A stretch of DNA of 64,000 nucleotides from Amycolatopsis lurida (lineage in GTDB: Bacteria; Actinomycetota; Actinomycetes; Mycobacteriales; Pseudonocardiaceae): positions 124,001 to 188,000 of the forward strand of contig NZ_FNTA01000004.1 of the NCBI RefSeq assembly GCF_900105055.1, in the 5' to 3' direction. The notes beneath the pieces were generated by a model, which saw only the letters and a list, made by a program, of their open reading frames with translations, was not told the origin of the DNA and did no database searches. The position numbers were made by a program, and so were the translations under genes. This document shows positions 50,692 through 60,181 of this stretch, one piece after another; the stretch's first letter is position 1, and each line of letters starts with the position of its first letter.

Positions 50692-52120
50692 ACCGGGCGG
50701 CCTGCTCGCCGACCAGCACCGCCGGCGCGTTGGTGTTGCCCGTGGTCACCTGCGGCAGCACCGACGCGTCGGCGATCCGGAGACCCCTGATCCCGTGCAC
50801 GGCGAGCTCTGGATCGACCACGGAGTCCGCGTCGGTGCCCATCCGGCAGGTCCCGACCTGGTGGTGGTAGGTGATCGCGGTCCGCCGGACGTACTCGCGG
50901 ACATCGGCCTCCGGCCCCGGATACAGCTCACGGGCACCCCAGTCGTCGGCCAGCGCGGACGCGCGGCCGATCTCCCGGCACTGTTCGACCGACGCGACCA
51001 GGCTCTCGAAGTCGGCCGGATGTTCCAGCGCGGCGAGGTCGATCAGCGGTTCGTCGAGCGGGCTCGGCCCCGAAAGGCGGAGGCTGCCCCGGCTGCGCGG
51101 CGTGACCATGCCCGCCATCAGCGAGAACCCGGTCTCCGGGCCGGTCATCCACGACTCGTACATCGGCACGCTGAAGTGGATCGGCTGGGTGTCGGGCACT
51201 TCCAGACCGGGGCGGCTGCGCCAGAACAGGTGGGTCTGCGTGACCGAGCGGCCGGGCGCGGGCGGATCGACCTGACGGCGATCGGTCGCGAAGATGACCG
51301 GCGACAGCAGGTGATCGTGCAGGTTCTTCCCGACGCCCGGCAGCTCCGCGACGACGTCGATACCGTGCACCTCCAGCTCGTCGACCGGGCCGACCCCACT
51401 GCGCAGCAGGATCGCGGGGGACGCCAGCGCGCCGGCGGCGAGCACGACCTCGTCGGCGAAGACCTTGCGCAGTTCGCCGTCGACCTCGGCCAGCACGCCG
51501 GTCACCTTGTCCCCCTCGAAGAGCAACCGGTGGACGAGCGCTCCCGTGTGGACGGTCATCCGTTCCGTCGCGGGTTGCCCATAGGCGAGCCAGGTGTTGA
51601 GGCGTTTGCCGTCGCGTGTGGTGACGCGCTGCACCGACACACCGTCGAGCTCGCCGCCGTTGTAGTCCGGATTGAACGGCAGGCCGATCTGCCCAGCGGC
51701 GTCCACAATGGACTGCTGGATCGGGTGCAGCGGCTCGTTCGGCACGACGTCGAGCAGATCCTTTTCGATCCGTTCGTACACCGGGCGCACGTCGTCCCAC
51801 CGCCAGCCGGGCAGGTCCCAGCCGTCGTAATCGCCAGGCGCGCCGCGCACCCAGATCATCGCGTTGAGCGAATGCGACCCGCCGAGGACCTTGCCGCGTG
51901 GCAGGTGCAGGCGCCGGTTCGCCGCGTGCGGCTGCGGCACGGTGTAGTAGTCCCAGTCCTCCGGGCCGTGCCACAGCTCTCCGGCCCGTGAAGGGTCGTG
52001 AATGGCCGGGTTGGTGTCCGGCCCGCCCGCTTCGAGCAGGGTGACCCAGGCCCCGGAATCGGCCAGTCTCCTGGCGACCACCGAACCGGCCGAACCCGCT
52101 CCCACCACGATGACGTCCAT
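50675..52120 (-). CDS. GMC family FAD-dependent oxidoreductase (choline dehydrogenase-like)
   Basis: 481 residues from ATG 52120. FAD motif VIVVGAGSAGSVVARRL, GMC signature 1 in PRGKVLGGSHSLNAMIWVRG, and signature 2 in LAAGALASPAILLRSGVGP. The catalytic His is in TYHHQVGTCRMG, and the second conserved residue Asn in TTGNTNAPAVLVGEQA. It oxidises an alcohol to an aldehyde using FAD. It is about 60 residues shorter than choline dehydrogenase. Divergent from the aldehyde dehydrogenase gene, its natural next step. Confidence 0.94.
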   Translation of the reverse strand: MDVIVVGAGSAGSVVARRLADSGAWVTLLEAGGPDTNPAIHDPSRAGELWHGPEDWDYYTVPQPHAANRRLHLPRGKVLGGSHSLNAMIWVRGAPGDYDGWDLPGWRWDDVRPVYERIEKDLLDVVPNEPLHPIQQSIVDAAGQIGLPFNPDYNGGELDGVSVQRVTTRDGKRLNTWLAYGQPATERMTVHTGALVHRLLFEGDKVTGVLAEVDGELRKVFADEVVLAAGALASPAILLRSGVGPVDELEVHGIDVVAELPGVGKNLHDHLLSPVIFATDRRQVDPPAPGRSVTQTHLFWRSRPGLEVPDTQPIHFSVPMYESWMTGPETGFSLMAGMVTPRSRGSLRLSGPSPLDEPLIDLAALEHPADFESLVASVEQCREIGRASALADDWGARELYPGPEADVREYVRRTAITYHHQVGTCRMGTDADSVVDPELAVHGIRGLRIADASVLPQVTTGNTNAPAVLVGEQAARFMLGR

Positions 52121-52170
52121 GTCCCCCACCCTCGCAAGGCACGACGGCGTCCGGCGGATTCGGTTCGCTG

Positions 52171-52183
52171 GCCGACAATCGGC
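52171..52183. promoter_or_regulatory. Short palindrome in the GMC/aldehyde dehydrogenase divergent promoter
   Basis: GCCGA-CAA-TCGGC, a perfect 5-bp inverted repeat in the 137-bp region between the two start codons. It is a candidate binding site for the GntR regulator encoded downstream of the dehydrogenase, but short palindromes are common in GC-rich DNA. Confidence 0.3.
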
Positions 52184-52257
52184 GTGCCCTGGCGGGCAAG
52201 ACCGGAGACCTCGTGGCGCTCGATACTCGATCACACACCGGTCGAGGGGAGCCAGCC

Positions 52258-53691
52258 ATGGCCACACGCCTGTTCATCGACGGACAGTGGACCGCCGCGG
52301 GAGGCGGGTCGCTGCCGACGTACGATCCGGCCACCGGCCAGGTGCTCGAGGAGGTCGGCACCGCGTCGGCCGCCGACGTCGACGCCGCCGTCGGTGCCGC
52401 ACGGAAGGCACTGAACGACCCCGCCTGGGCCGGGCTGCTGCCGGTCCAGCGGGCCGCGCTCCTGTTCAAGCTGGCGTCGCTGGTCGACGAGCACCACGAG
52501 GAGCTGGCCGCGCTCGAGACGCGCGACCAGGGCCAGCCGATCGGCATCTCGCGCCAGGTCAGCGTCACCGGCGCGGCGGAGCACCTGCGGTACTTCGCGG
52601 GCTGGGTGACCAAGATCCAGGGCACCACCAACCCGGTGTCCTTCCCGGACACGCTGCACTACACCCGCCGCGAGCCGGTCGGGGTGAACGCGCTGATCAC
52701 GCCGTGGAACTTCCCGCTGATGATCCTGGTGTGGAAGCTCGCGCCCGCACTGGCCACCGGCAACACCGTGGTGGTCAAGCCCAGCGAGGTCACCCCGCTG
52801 ACCAGCATCCGGCTGGTGGAGCTCGTGCACGAGGCCGGGTTCCCGCCGGGGGTGGTCAACCTGGTCACCGGTGACGGTGCCGTGGGCGCGCTCCTGAGCA
52901 GGCACGACGACGTCGACCACCTGTCCTACACCGGATCGACCGCGGTCGGGAAACTGATCACGGCGGCGAGCGCGGAGTCGAACCTCAAACGCCTCACCCT
53001 CGAACTCGGCGGCAAGGCACCCAGCATCATTTCCGGCGACGCGGACATCGACGCCGCCGTCGCGGGCAACCTCGCGGGCGCGACGCTGAACAGCGGTCAG
53101 GTCTGTGCCGCGTACACCCGGTTCTTCGTGGACCGCAAACGCGAACAGGAGTTCGTCGCGAAGCTGGCCGCCGGGCTCGAAGGTCTCAAGATCGGGCCGG
53201 GGCTGGACGAGTCCACTCAGCTCGGCCCCCTCGTGTCCGCGAAGCACCGCGAGCACGTGGACTTCCTCGTCTCGACCGGGAACGAGCAGGGTGCGGAGCT
53301 GGTCACCGGCGGCAAGCCCGTCGACCGCGACGGCTATTTCTACTCCCCGACGTTGTTCGCCGGTGTCGCCGACGACATGACGATCATGCGCGAGGAGATC
53401 TTCGGCCCGGTCCTCGCCGTCACCGCCTACGACGATCCGGACGAACTGCTCGCCCGGGCGAACGACACCGAATACGGGCTCGCGGCCACCGTGTGGACTC
53501 GCGATCTGGGCGTCGCGCAGCGGTTCGCCAACGGCATCCGGGCGGGCGCGGTGTTCGTCAACATGCCGCCGATCCCCGACATGGCGGCGCCTTGGGGCGG
53601 CTACAAGGCGTCCGGCTGGGGCCGCGAGATGGGGCCGTGGGCGATCGACGCGTACACCGAGATCAAATCCGTCTGGCTGCACTACTCGTGA
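52258..53691 (+). CDS. NAD(P)-dependent aldehyde dehydrogenase
   Basis: 477 residues from ATG 52258, with GAGGGGAG upstream. Family motifs: ITPWNFPLMILVWKLAPAL, cofactor loop SYTGSTAVGKLI, general base Glu in LTLELGGKAPSII, catalytic Cys in NSGQVCAAYTRF, and EEIFGPVLAV. It should oxidise the aldehydes made by the amine oxidase and GMC enzyme to carboxylic acids. The cysteine loop lacks the GQxC-T-A form of betaine aldehyde dehydrogenases in detail, so substrate cannot be assigned. Overlaps the gntR start (GTGA). Confidence 0.96.
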   Translation: MATRLFIDGQWTAAGGGSLPTYDPATGQVLEEVGTASAADVDAAVGAARKALNDPAWAGLLPVQRAALLFKLASLVDEHHEELAALETRDQGQPIGISRQVSVTGAAEHLRYFAGWVTKIQGTTNPVSFPDTLHYTRREPVGVNALITPWNFPLMILVWKLAPALATGNTVVVKPSEVTPLTSIRLVELVHEAGFPPGVVNLVTGDGAVGALLSRHDDVDHLSYTGSTAVGKLITAASAESNLKRLTLELGGKAPSIISGDADIDAAVAGNLAGATLNSGQVCAAYTRFFVDRKREQEFVAKLAAGLEGLKIGPGLDESTQLGPLVSAKHREHVDFLVSTGNEQGAELVTGGKPVDRDGYFYSPTLFAGVADDMTIMREEIFGPVLAVTAYDDPDELLARANDTEYGLAATVWTRDLGVAQRFANGIRAGAVFVNMPPIPDMAAPWGGYKASGWGREMGPWAIDAYTEIKSVWLHYS

Positions 53692-54359
53692 CCGCGGGCG
53701 ACGCGGTCAACGGGACCGCGAAGAGCAAGTCGCAGATCGCCTACCACTGGATCAAGGCGAGGATCGACGACGGCACCTTCTCCCCCGGCTACCGCCTCGT
53801 GTTCGGGCAGATCGCCCAGGAACTCGGCGTCAGCACCGTACCCGTGCGCGAGGCGGTCCGGCGGCTGGAGGCCGAGGGACTGGTGACCTACGAGCACAAC
53901 ATCGGCGCGCAGGTCGCGATGGCCGACGAGAGCGACTACCAGCACACCATGCAGACGCTCGCGCTGGTCGAGGGCTACGCCGCCGCGCTGGCGGCGCCGT
54001 CCCTGCCTGGCGAGGCGCTTGACCAGGCCAAGGGACTGAACGCGGAACTGACCGCCTGCCTGGACAACTTCGAGCCGTCGCGGTTCACCGCGCTGAACCG
54101 CGACTTCCACCGCGTCCTGTTCGGCACCTGCCCCAACCCGCAGGTACTCGATCTGGTCCACCGCGGCTGGAACCGGCTGGCCGGGCTGCGCACGTCGACG
54201 TTCAGTTTCGTCCCCGGCCGCGCGCACGAATCCGTGCAGGAGCACCAGAAGATCCTCGACCTGTTCGACCGGAACGCGCCGGCCGGGGAGATCGAACTGG
54301 CGGTACGCGAACACCGGTTGACCACTTTGGAGACGTTCCTGGCCTGGCGGCACCCTTAG
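53688..54359 (+). CDS. GntR family transcriptional regulator (FadR/FCD subfamily)
   Basis: 223 residues from GTG 53688. N-terminal winged helix (about 12-75): YHWIKARIDDGTFSPGYRLV, then IAQELGVSTVPVREAVRRLE and AEGLVTY. The C-terminal FCD helical domain (about 90-218) has metal-ligand-type His residues in NRDFHRVLFG and VQEHQKILDLF, with the last in REHRLTTLE. Cotranscribed with the aldehyde dehydrogenase, it probably represses that operon and the divergent GMC gene in response to a carboxylic acid. Confidence 0.93.
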   Translation: MTAGDAVNGTAKSKSQIAYHWIKARIDDGTFSPGYRLVFGQIAQELGVSTVPVREAVRRLEAEGLVTYEHNIGAQVAMADESDYQHTMQTLALVEGYAAALAAPSLPGEALDQAKGLNAELTACLDNFEPSRFTALNRDFHRVLFGTCPNPQVLDLVHRGWNRLAGLRTSTFSFVPGRAHESVQEHQKILDLFDRNAPAGEIELAVREHRLTTLETFLAWRHP

Positions 54360-54463
54360 GCGTTTCACCCTCGAGGCAGCGACGGATGCCTCCTGGCGGG
54401 CCCCACAACTGTCCACAAGGGACATTGCCCGGCGGCCCAGTGGCCGATATGTACGGTTTCGCA

Positions 54464-54517
54464 GGAGGTCGTGAGTGCTAGGGAGCGTTAGAACGACACT
54501 TAACGCTCACGACCTCC
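54464..54517. terminator. Degenerate type B hairpin
   Basis: Perfect outer arms GGAGGTCGTGAG/CTCACGACCTCC (54464-54475, 54506-54517) with a diverged middle. It shares GTGAGTG and TTAGAAC with the type B element at 44576-44621. It lies between the convergent gntR and membrane winged-helix genes. The remainder of 54360-54603 shows no gene. Confidence 0.65.
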
Positions 54518-54603
54518 GCCCCTGCCACCCACTCCGACGAAACACCTTCGGCTTACCCCTCATCGCGGAACCAGGCAAACCGCTCAAGCCGGACACTTAC
54601 CCT

Positions 54604-55548
54604 TCACCAAGGTGTCCCTTGTGGACCCAGAGGCGCGGCCTGGCTTCCGCTCGCCGGTCCGGACCCGTGCCGGGGCGGCGGGAAGGCGTAGAAGCGCACG
54701 GAAAGTTCTTTTTCACCCTCCACCGGACGACGACGGCCCCGGCAGTACCGCGTGATCAGCTCGTGGTACTCCGCGTCCAGCTCACGGAACTCCTCCTCGG
54801 TCAGCCTCGTCGAAGTCCGCTGGGCCGTCGCCCACGGGCCGAACTCGTCGCGGTGCGCAGCCGCCCAGGACAGCAAGGTCACCTCGTCCGCGTACTTCGC
54901 GTCGAGGAACGCCGCGACCCGTTCCCGATCCGCGCCGTCGTAGTCCTCAGGCCTCGGCTCACGCAGGTCCTGCGGGATCGCGATCCAGTTCCCTTTCCGG
55001 TCACGGCGGACAAAACCGTTGTCCCGCAGAGTGTTCAGGCATTCGGCGACTTCGGCACGCTCCAGTCCCGCCCGGCGCGCGACCCCCTCCGTGTCGCCAG
55101 GAAGCCCTCGCGTCACCCAGTGATACCGCGGATCCTCCCGCATCTCGATATCCCGCAAGGTGACCGATCGCCGCGGCAGCGCGTCGCTCAACAGCGTCCG
55201 CGCGGCGAAAGCCAGCACCACGGCGACCGGGATCTCGACGAAGACGGCCAGAGCGACGCTGGTCCACCGTTCGGCCGACGTCCAGCCGAGCATGACGTCG
55301 AACCACGCGTCGCAGCACAACAGCGCGGCCGTGGCCGACAGCAGCGGCACGGCCGCCCGGCGACGACGCATCCCCAGCCACGCACCGGCCGCGAAGCAGA
55401 GCAGAAGAGCGACGTCGAATCCGACCCACGCCGCACGCCACTGCCCGGTGTCGTACCGGTCGGGCAAGGTGTGCGCGAGGTAGACGGTCCAGGGCACGAG
55501 CAGGACCGCCGCGCCGGCGAGCACCGCCAGGAGTATCCGTCGGATCAT
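54604..55548 (-). CDS. Membrane protein with C-terminal winged-helix-like domain
   Basis: 314 residues from ATG 55548. Four transmembrane helices (about 5-25, 38-55, 64-85, 95-118) are followed by a soluble region with GVARRAGLERAEVAECLNTL, then RDNGFVRRDRKGNWIAIP, which reads as a winged helix of MarR/transcriptional type. A Glu/Arg-rich helical tail follows (LDAKYADEVTLLSWAAAHRD). The ribosome site is weak, so the start is tentative. It could be a membrane-tethered regulator; no named family is recognised. Confidence 0.7.
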   Translation of the reverse strand: MIRRILLAVLAGAAVLLVPWTVYLAHTLPDRYDTGQWRAAWVGFDVALLLCFAAGAWLGMRRRRAAVPLLSATAALLCCDAWFDVMLGWTSAERWTSVALAVFVEIPVAVVLAFAARTLLSDALPRRSVTLRDIEMREDPRYHWVTRGLPGDTEGVARRAGLERAEVAECLNTLRDNGFVRRDRKGNWIAIPQDLREPRPEDYDGADRERVAAFLDAKYADEVTLLSWAAAHRDEFGPWATAQRTSTRLTEEEFRELDAEYHELITRYCRGRRRPVEGEKELSVRFYAFPPPRHGSGPASGSQAAPLGPQGTPW

Positions 55549-55772
55549 GATCACGACGCTAGAAGCGGGCGGCCGCCGAGGCATCCGGGATTCTCCCGGG
55601 TCCGGCCTCAGGGTCCACCAATCGGGCCGGTTTCTCGCCAGATGAGCGGGCCGAGGCGACCGAGTCGCGAAAACCTCTTTCGCGACACACCATCCCCCTG
55701 TCCCCGACCCAGCCCCGAAACCACTCACGAAGACTTGAGTCTCCACCCACTGGAGCCTTTACCGTCGTTCCC

Positions 55773-56651
55773 ATGACGATCACCGTTCTCGACTCCTACC
55801 CCGCGATGCGAGCGATCCTCCGCGCGCCGCGGGCGGACCGCGCCGCGATGCTCAGGGCGATGGTCGAACCCGCCGCCGGCATGTACCGCTACTTCCCCGG
55901 CGAGGTGGACCTTGTAGCGATGCACGCGATGAGTTCCGGATTCCCGCTCGACCGCGACGAGGAACGTTGCCTGGAAGCGCTCGAAGCCCTCCACGAAGCG
56001 GACGCCTGGAACCGGATCCAGCGGGCTCTCGACGATGCCGTCGCCACACAGCTCGCCGCGACACCCGGGCTGACCGTCCCGGACATCACCGTCCTCACCG
56101 TGCTGGGCGATCCCGGCGACGAGCATTTCCTGGGCCCGAACCTGGGGATGACGGCGAACGGGAGCGTGTCCGGCTACATCCTCCTCAACTTCTGGCCGTA
56201 TCCGGAGAATCTGGCGCGGCTGGAGGCCACCGCGGTCCACGAGCTGAACCACAACCTGCGCTACAGCCCCGGCGGGGTGATCTGGGACCCGGCGACGGTC
56301 ACCGTCGGCGAGCAGATCGTGTCCGAGGGCCTGGCCGACGCGTTCGCCCGCCAGTTGTACGGCGACGAACTAGGCTACGCCCGCATCGGTGTGCCGCATC
56401 TGCACGACGACGCCGTGTTCGCGAAGGTCGTGTCCGGGCTGGAGATCACCGGCATGCGGAACTTCACGGCGTGGGTGCACGGCGACGAGACCGCCACCCG
56501 CTACGGCGCCACTCCCGTCGGCCTGCCGACCGGTGCCGGGTACGCGGTCGGCAACCGGCTCGTCGACGCGTACCTGGCCGCGACGGGCCGGACCGCCGCG
56601 GAGGCCCTGCTGGCGGACCGCCGCGACGTCATCGACACCGCGCTCGCTTAG
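55773..56651 (+). CDS. DUF2268-type putative zinc-dependent protease
   Basis: 292 residues. The zinc motif is HELNH in EATAVHELNHNLRYSP, and the third ligand Glu is in GEQIVSEGLADAFARQL. The N-terminal ~110 residues contain a mostly helical region with FPGEVDLVAMHAMSSGFPLD. Matches the DUF2268 (YjaZ-like) family; no signal peptide, so cytoplasmic. Function unproven. The 224 bp upstream of it (55549-55772) show no gene. Confidence 0.85.
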   Translation: MTITVLDSYPAMRAILRAPRADRAAMLRAMVEPAAGMYRYFPGEVDLVAMHAMSSGFPLDRDEERCLEALEALHEADAWNRIQRALDDAVATQLAATPGLTVPDITVLTVLGDPGDEHFLGPNLGMTANGSVSGYILLNFWPYPENLARLEATAVHELNHNLRYSPGGVIWDPATVTVGEQIVSEGLADAFARQLYGDELGYARIGVPHLHDDAVFAKVVSGLEITGMRNFTAWVHGDETATRYGATPVGLPTGAGYAVGNRLVDAYLAATGRTAAEALLADRRDVIDTALA

Positions 56652-56739
56652 GCGGTGTCCTGCAAGTCCTGGTGGCGGTCTCCGCACCCCCGACTGCACG
56701 ACGGCTAACTGTCCACAAAGGGCCTCCCAGTGAGGGCGT

Positions 56740-58296
56740 CTAGGACTCGCGGCGCCTCGACCGGATCGTGAGCGCCACCAGCGCGCCACCGGCGAGCAGC
56801 AGGAACAGGCCTGCGACGAGCAACCCCCGGACGTCGCTGCCGGTCGAGGCCAGCGGACCGCTGTCGGACGGCCCGCCACCCGGCGCGGTCCCGCCCGGCT
56901 GCCCGGGCGTGGTGGTCGCCGTGACCCCAGGTCCCGGGGTCGTGGTCGTGGTCGAAGTCCTGGTGGTGGTGGCGGTCGGCGCGGTGCTGCTAGAGCTCGA
57001 CGACGGCGGGGAGCTGCTGCTCGTCCGGCTCGATGACGTCGCGCTGCTGGAGGAACTGCTCGATGTCGAGCTGGTGCTCGGCTGACTCGACGACGTGGTC
57101 GTGGTCGAGGTGGGCGCCGTCGACGTCGATGTGACCGACGTGGAAGTGGCCGAAGTCGGGCTGGTCGTGGTCGAGCTGCTGCTCGTCGTAGTGGAGCTCG
57201 ACGACGAGGCCGAAGACGAAGAGCTGCTCGGCGTCGTGGTCGGCGCGCTGCCGCATTCAGGCAGGTCACCGTTGAACGGGTAGGCGTGGAACTCCTGCCC
57301 GCCCCCGCCGGACGCCTCGGAGGTGTGCACCAGCGAGCCCGTGGTGAAGAAACGGCCGTTCATCCCCGAGGCGGTGACGGTCGCGGTGCTCCCCGGCTCA
57401 CCGATCAGCACACTCCCCTGGAACTGGGCGCCTCCGGCGATCTTCACCGCGGTGGCGTCCGGAAAGTTCCACAGCAGCCGCTCGCGCAGCTTGTTCAGCG
57501 GATCCCGGTCGTCGAGGTCGCCGGTGTAGGTGTTGATCGTCCGGGCGGCTCCCACCATGTTGACCAGGACCGTCGCCCCAGCCGGGATGCCTTCGAATTC
57601 GATCCCCTGCATGCCGCCGGTGGCACCGGTCAGGTCGAAGTCCACGGTGAACACCTGCAGCGCGGATTTCCCGTCCCCGGTGAACAGGGTGCGGTATCCC
57701 TGGTTGACCGCCGTGCCCGTGGCCGGACGCGGCGTGGTGCCTTCCCGTGCGTAGCACTTGCTCGCCACTCGAAGATCCTCGCGCAGGCCCACATAGGGTT
57801 TCGCCGCGTCGGGGTCCTTTTCGAGCTTGCCGATCACCGTCCCGGTGACGGTTCCCGCGTGCCGGACGACACCGCCGTCGGCGAGCAGCCGCTGCGCCGC
57901 CGCGACACTGACGTTCCCGCCGGTGGTCAGGAAGTCGGCGCCGTCCGGTGGCGGGACCCGCGATCCGACACCGGCGATGCCCACGTTGTAGATGGAGGAC
58001 GCGCCCGCTCGTTTCGCCATGTCGAAATCACCGAGGACGACGACGCGCCCTTCGGCTTCCGCGGCGGCTTCCCGTACCTGGAATTCGCCGCCGACATAGA
58101 CGTTGATGCCGTTGTCCCGGCCCGCGTAGTCCTTGTTGTTCACCGGTGGGTACACATCGGGACAGGCCGGTCCGACGCACGGTCCCAGGCCGCCCGGCAA
58201 CGGGGCGGCGACCGCGCCGTCGGCGACCACGAGCGCCGCCACGCACACCGCGGCGGCGGCACCGGCAGAAAGAGAGGCGAACCGCCTTGCACGCAT
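56740..58296 (-). CDS. Cell-wall-anchored choice-of-anchor A family protein with Ser/Thr stalk
   Basis: 518 residues from ATG 58296. Signal peptide (about 1-31, [20 protein letters not shown]). A choice-of-anchor A domain (about 50-335) has [32 protein letters not shown] and [17 protein letters not shown] ~130-residue stalk of Ser, Thr and Pro (about 345-470) leads to the sorting signal LASTG, a hydrophobic helix and RSRRRES. The LAxTG form fits class E sortases of high-GC Gram-positives. Expected on the cell surface; partner unknown. Confidence 0.88.
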   Translation of the reverse strand: MRARRFASLSAGAAAAVCVAALVVADGAVAAPLPGGLGPCVGPACPDVYPPVNNKDYAGRDNGINVYVGGEFQVREAAAEAEGRVVVLGDFDMAKRAGASSIYNVGIAGVGSRVPPPDGADFLTTGGNVSVAAAQRLLADGGVVRHAGTVTGTVIGKLEKDPDAAKPYVGLREDLRVASKCYAREGTTPRPATGTAVNQGYRTLFTGDGKSALQVFTVDFDLTGATGGMQGIEFEGIPAGATVLVNMVGAARTINTYTGDLDDRDPLNKLRERLLWNFPDATAVKIAGGAQFQGSVLIGEPGSTATVTASGMNGRFFTTGSLVHTSEASGGGGQEFHAYPFNGDLPECGSAPTTTPSSSSSSASSSSSTTTSSSSTTTSPTSATSTSVTSTSTAPTSTTTTSSSQPSTSSTSSSSSSSATSSSRTSSSSPPSSSSSSTAPTATTTRTSTTTTTPGPGVTATTTPGQPGGTAPGGGPSDSGPLASTGSDVRGLLVAGLFLLLAGGALVALTIRSRRRES

Positions 58297-58473
58297 GCGG
58301 CGATTCTTGTGCCCATCGGCCGTCCGAACACAATCGGAATGCGGAAATACCCCCGACCGGGCGAGGCGGGTAACCCACACCCATTCGTGGCCGTCCAGCG
58401 TTGTCCAGACAACGGAATTCCAGGTGGAACACGGAATCCTTGGAGTCTGGCCGGACGATGGGAGGTTCGCCAC

Positions 58474-59069
58474 ATGACGGGCACCGGAGTGGGCAGGCAC
58501 ACCGGTTCGGTGGAAGTGCTCGCGGGCCTTCTCGTTCTCGTTCTGCTGCTCCGAGGTCCGCTCGACGATGTCCTCGGCACCCCGATGGTGCAGACCTGGA
58601 CGACGGTCTTCGTTTCGATCGTGCTCCAGGCCGTTCCTTTCCTCATCTTCGGCGTGATCCTTTCCGCCGCGATCGCGGTCTTCGTGCCGCGGGAATTCTT
58701 CGCGAAAGCCCTCCCGAAACATCCGGCCCTCGCGGTTCCGGCGGCCGCGGCGACCGGAATGGTGCTGCCGGGTTGCGAATGCGGTTCGGTCCCGGTCGCC
58801 GGCGCGTAGGTGCGCAAGGGATCACCCCGGCGGCGGCGCTGCGTGGCGAGGACTCGGTGACGCTCACCGGCAGCCGCGCGGGCGCGTTCGTCGACGACGA
58901 CCGCGGCGTGCTCGTCCTCCACGACACCGCTACCGGCAGGCCGGCCGACCTGGCGGCGGAGTTCGGCACCGTACTGGCGCGAGGGCCGTTCGTCTGGTGG
59001 TCGGAGGGCGGGAACGACTCCCTGACCTGGCGGGTACTGGGCCTGCGCACGCTCGAGGCGTCTGCTTGA
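58474..59069 (+). pseudogene. Broken permease gene (UPF0718/DUF318-like), frameshifted and fused to unrelated 3' sequence
   Basis: ATG 58474 with GGGAGG upstream opens a permease-like frame: helices, then [14 protein letters not shown] and [16 protein letters not shown], ending at TAG 58807-58809 after 111 residues. Family members continue past [10 protein letters not shown] with an R/A-x-G-(I/V)-TPAAAL segment; exactly [11 protein letters not shown] appears in another frame at about 58812-58845. The rest of the permease (about 200 residues) is missing, and an unrecognised tail (GEDSVTLTGSRAGAF to TLEASA, stop 59069) follows. This reads as a frameshift plus internal deletion. Confidence 0.7.
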
Positions 59070-59077
59070 CTGCTGCC

Positions 59078-60181
59078 GTGCCGTCCGATCGTGAGACCTC
59101 CGTCGAAGCGGAGTTCTCACGGGTGGTCGGCCGGTTCGCCGGCCCGGCCAGGGGCGCCGGACTGCTGGTGATCAGTGTTTTCGGGGTGCTCGCCACGCCG
59201 TCCGGGGCGCTCCCGCTCGCCTTCGGTCTGCTCGCGCTGGCCGTGGTCACCGCCGTGGCCGAGCAGCTCGTGGGGAAGACGGGCCGGGGCAGACCGGTGG
59301 CGTTCGCGCTGACGCTGCTGCGCGCGGCGGCGATCTGCGGCACCCAGTTCCTGACCGCGCCCGAAGCGGCCGAGCTGAACCAGTGGGCGCTCAACGTCCT
59401 CACCATCACCGCGATCACCCTCCAATGGGAATGGCCGCCGAAGGTCACCGTGCCCGCCATCGCCTGCCTGCTGGCGATCGAGGTGGTGCCTCTCGGCGCC
59501 GAGGACGGTTTGTCGGTGGTGGCGCGGGTGCTGATCGAGGCCACCCTCGCCAGGGTCGCCTTCCTCCTGCTGTCGCGGACGACGCGCCGGATCGACGATC
59601 TGCGCGAGCGCCGTGCCCGGCTGACCCGGGAGGAATCCCTTGCCGTGCAACGACGACTGCAGGAACGTGAGTATCTGGCCGTCCTGCACGACACGGCCGC
59701 GGCCACCTTTCTCACGGTGGCCCAGCGCGGCGAAACGACGGAGCCGTCCGAGGTCGCCGGATACGCCCGCCGCGATCTCGCGATCCTCACCGGCGAATCC
59801 GGGCCCGGCAGTGTCGTCGACCTCGAGACCTCGTTGCGCGGCGTGCTCGCGCAGAGTCCGGTGAAGGTCGAGACGCGCTGGTCTCCGGTCGCGCCGATCC
59901 CGGCGTCGGCGGCGCTCGCGATGGTCCGCGCCGTGCGCGAGGCGCTGATGAACGTCGACCGCCACTCGGGTGTCGGCGAAGCCCGCCTGACGGTGGAAGA
60001 CGGGGTGCGCGTGACCATCCGGGACGAAGGCCGCGGTTTCGATCCGGCGAAGACCCCGGCCCAGCGGCGAGGTGTCCGTGGCTCGCTCGTCGAACGCATG
60101 GCCGCGGCGGGCGGCCGGGCAGAGGTGACCTCCGCGCCGGGTGCGGGGACCACGGTGGAACTGGTGTGGCCGCATGAATGA
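59078..60181 (+). CDS. Sensor histidine kinase (HisKA_3-like)
   Basis: 367 residues from GTG 59078; a TTG at 59066 overlapping the upstream stop has a better ribosome site (GAGG) and may be the true start. Five transmembrane helices (about 20-170). DHp-like EYLAVLHDTAAATFL holds the His. HATPase with AVREALMNVDRHS (N box), VTIRDEGRGFDP (G1) and GVRGSLVERMAAAGG (G2). Its last 8 nt overlap a second, degenerate kinase-like gene, and a response regulator follows, so the three form one signalling operon. Confidence 0.85.
   Translation: MPSDRETSVEAEFSRVVGRFAGPARGAGLLVISVFGVLATPSGALPLAFGLLALAVVTAVAEQLVGKTGRGRPVAFALTLLRAAAICGTQFLTAPEAAELNQWALNVLTITAITLQWEWPPKVTVPAIACLLAIEVVPLGAEDGLSVVARVLIEATLARVAFLLLSRTTRRIDDLRERRARLTREESLAVQRRLQEREYLAVLHDTAAATFLTVAQRGETTEPSEVAGYARRDLAILTGESGPGSVVDLETSLRGVLAQSPVKVETRWSPVAPIPASAALAMVRAVREALMNVDRHSGVGEARLTVEDGVRVTIRDEGRGFDPAKTPAQRRGVRGSLVERMAAAGGRAEVTSAPGAGTTVELVWPHE

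Noticed and set aside
56900..57300. Apparent tandem repeat or low-complexity array
   Set aside because: It is the Ser/Thr/Pro stalk of the cell-wall-anchored protein, made of mixed TCG/AGC/ACC codons, not a DNA-level satellite or CRISPR.
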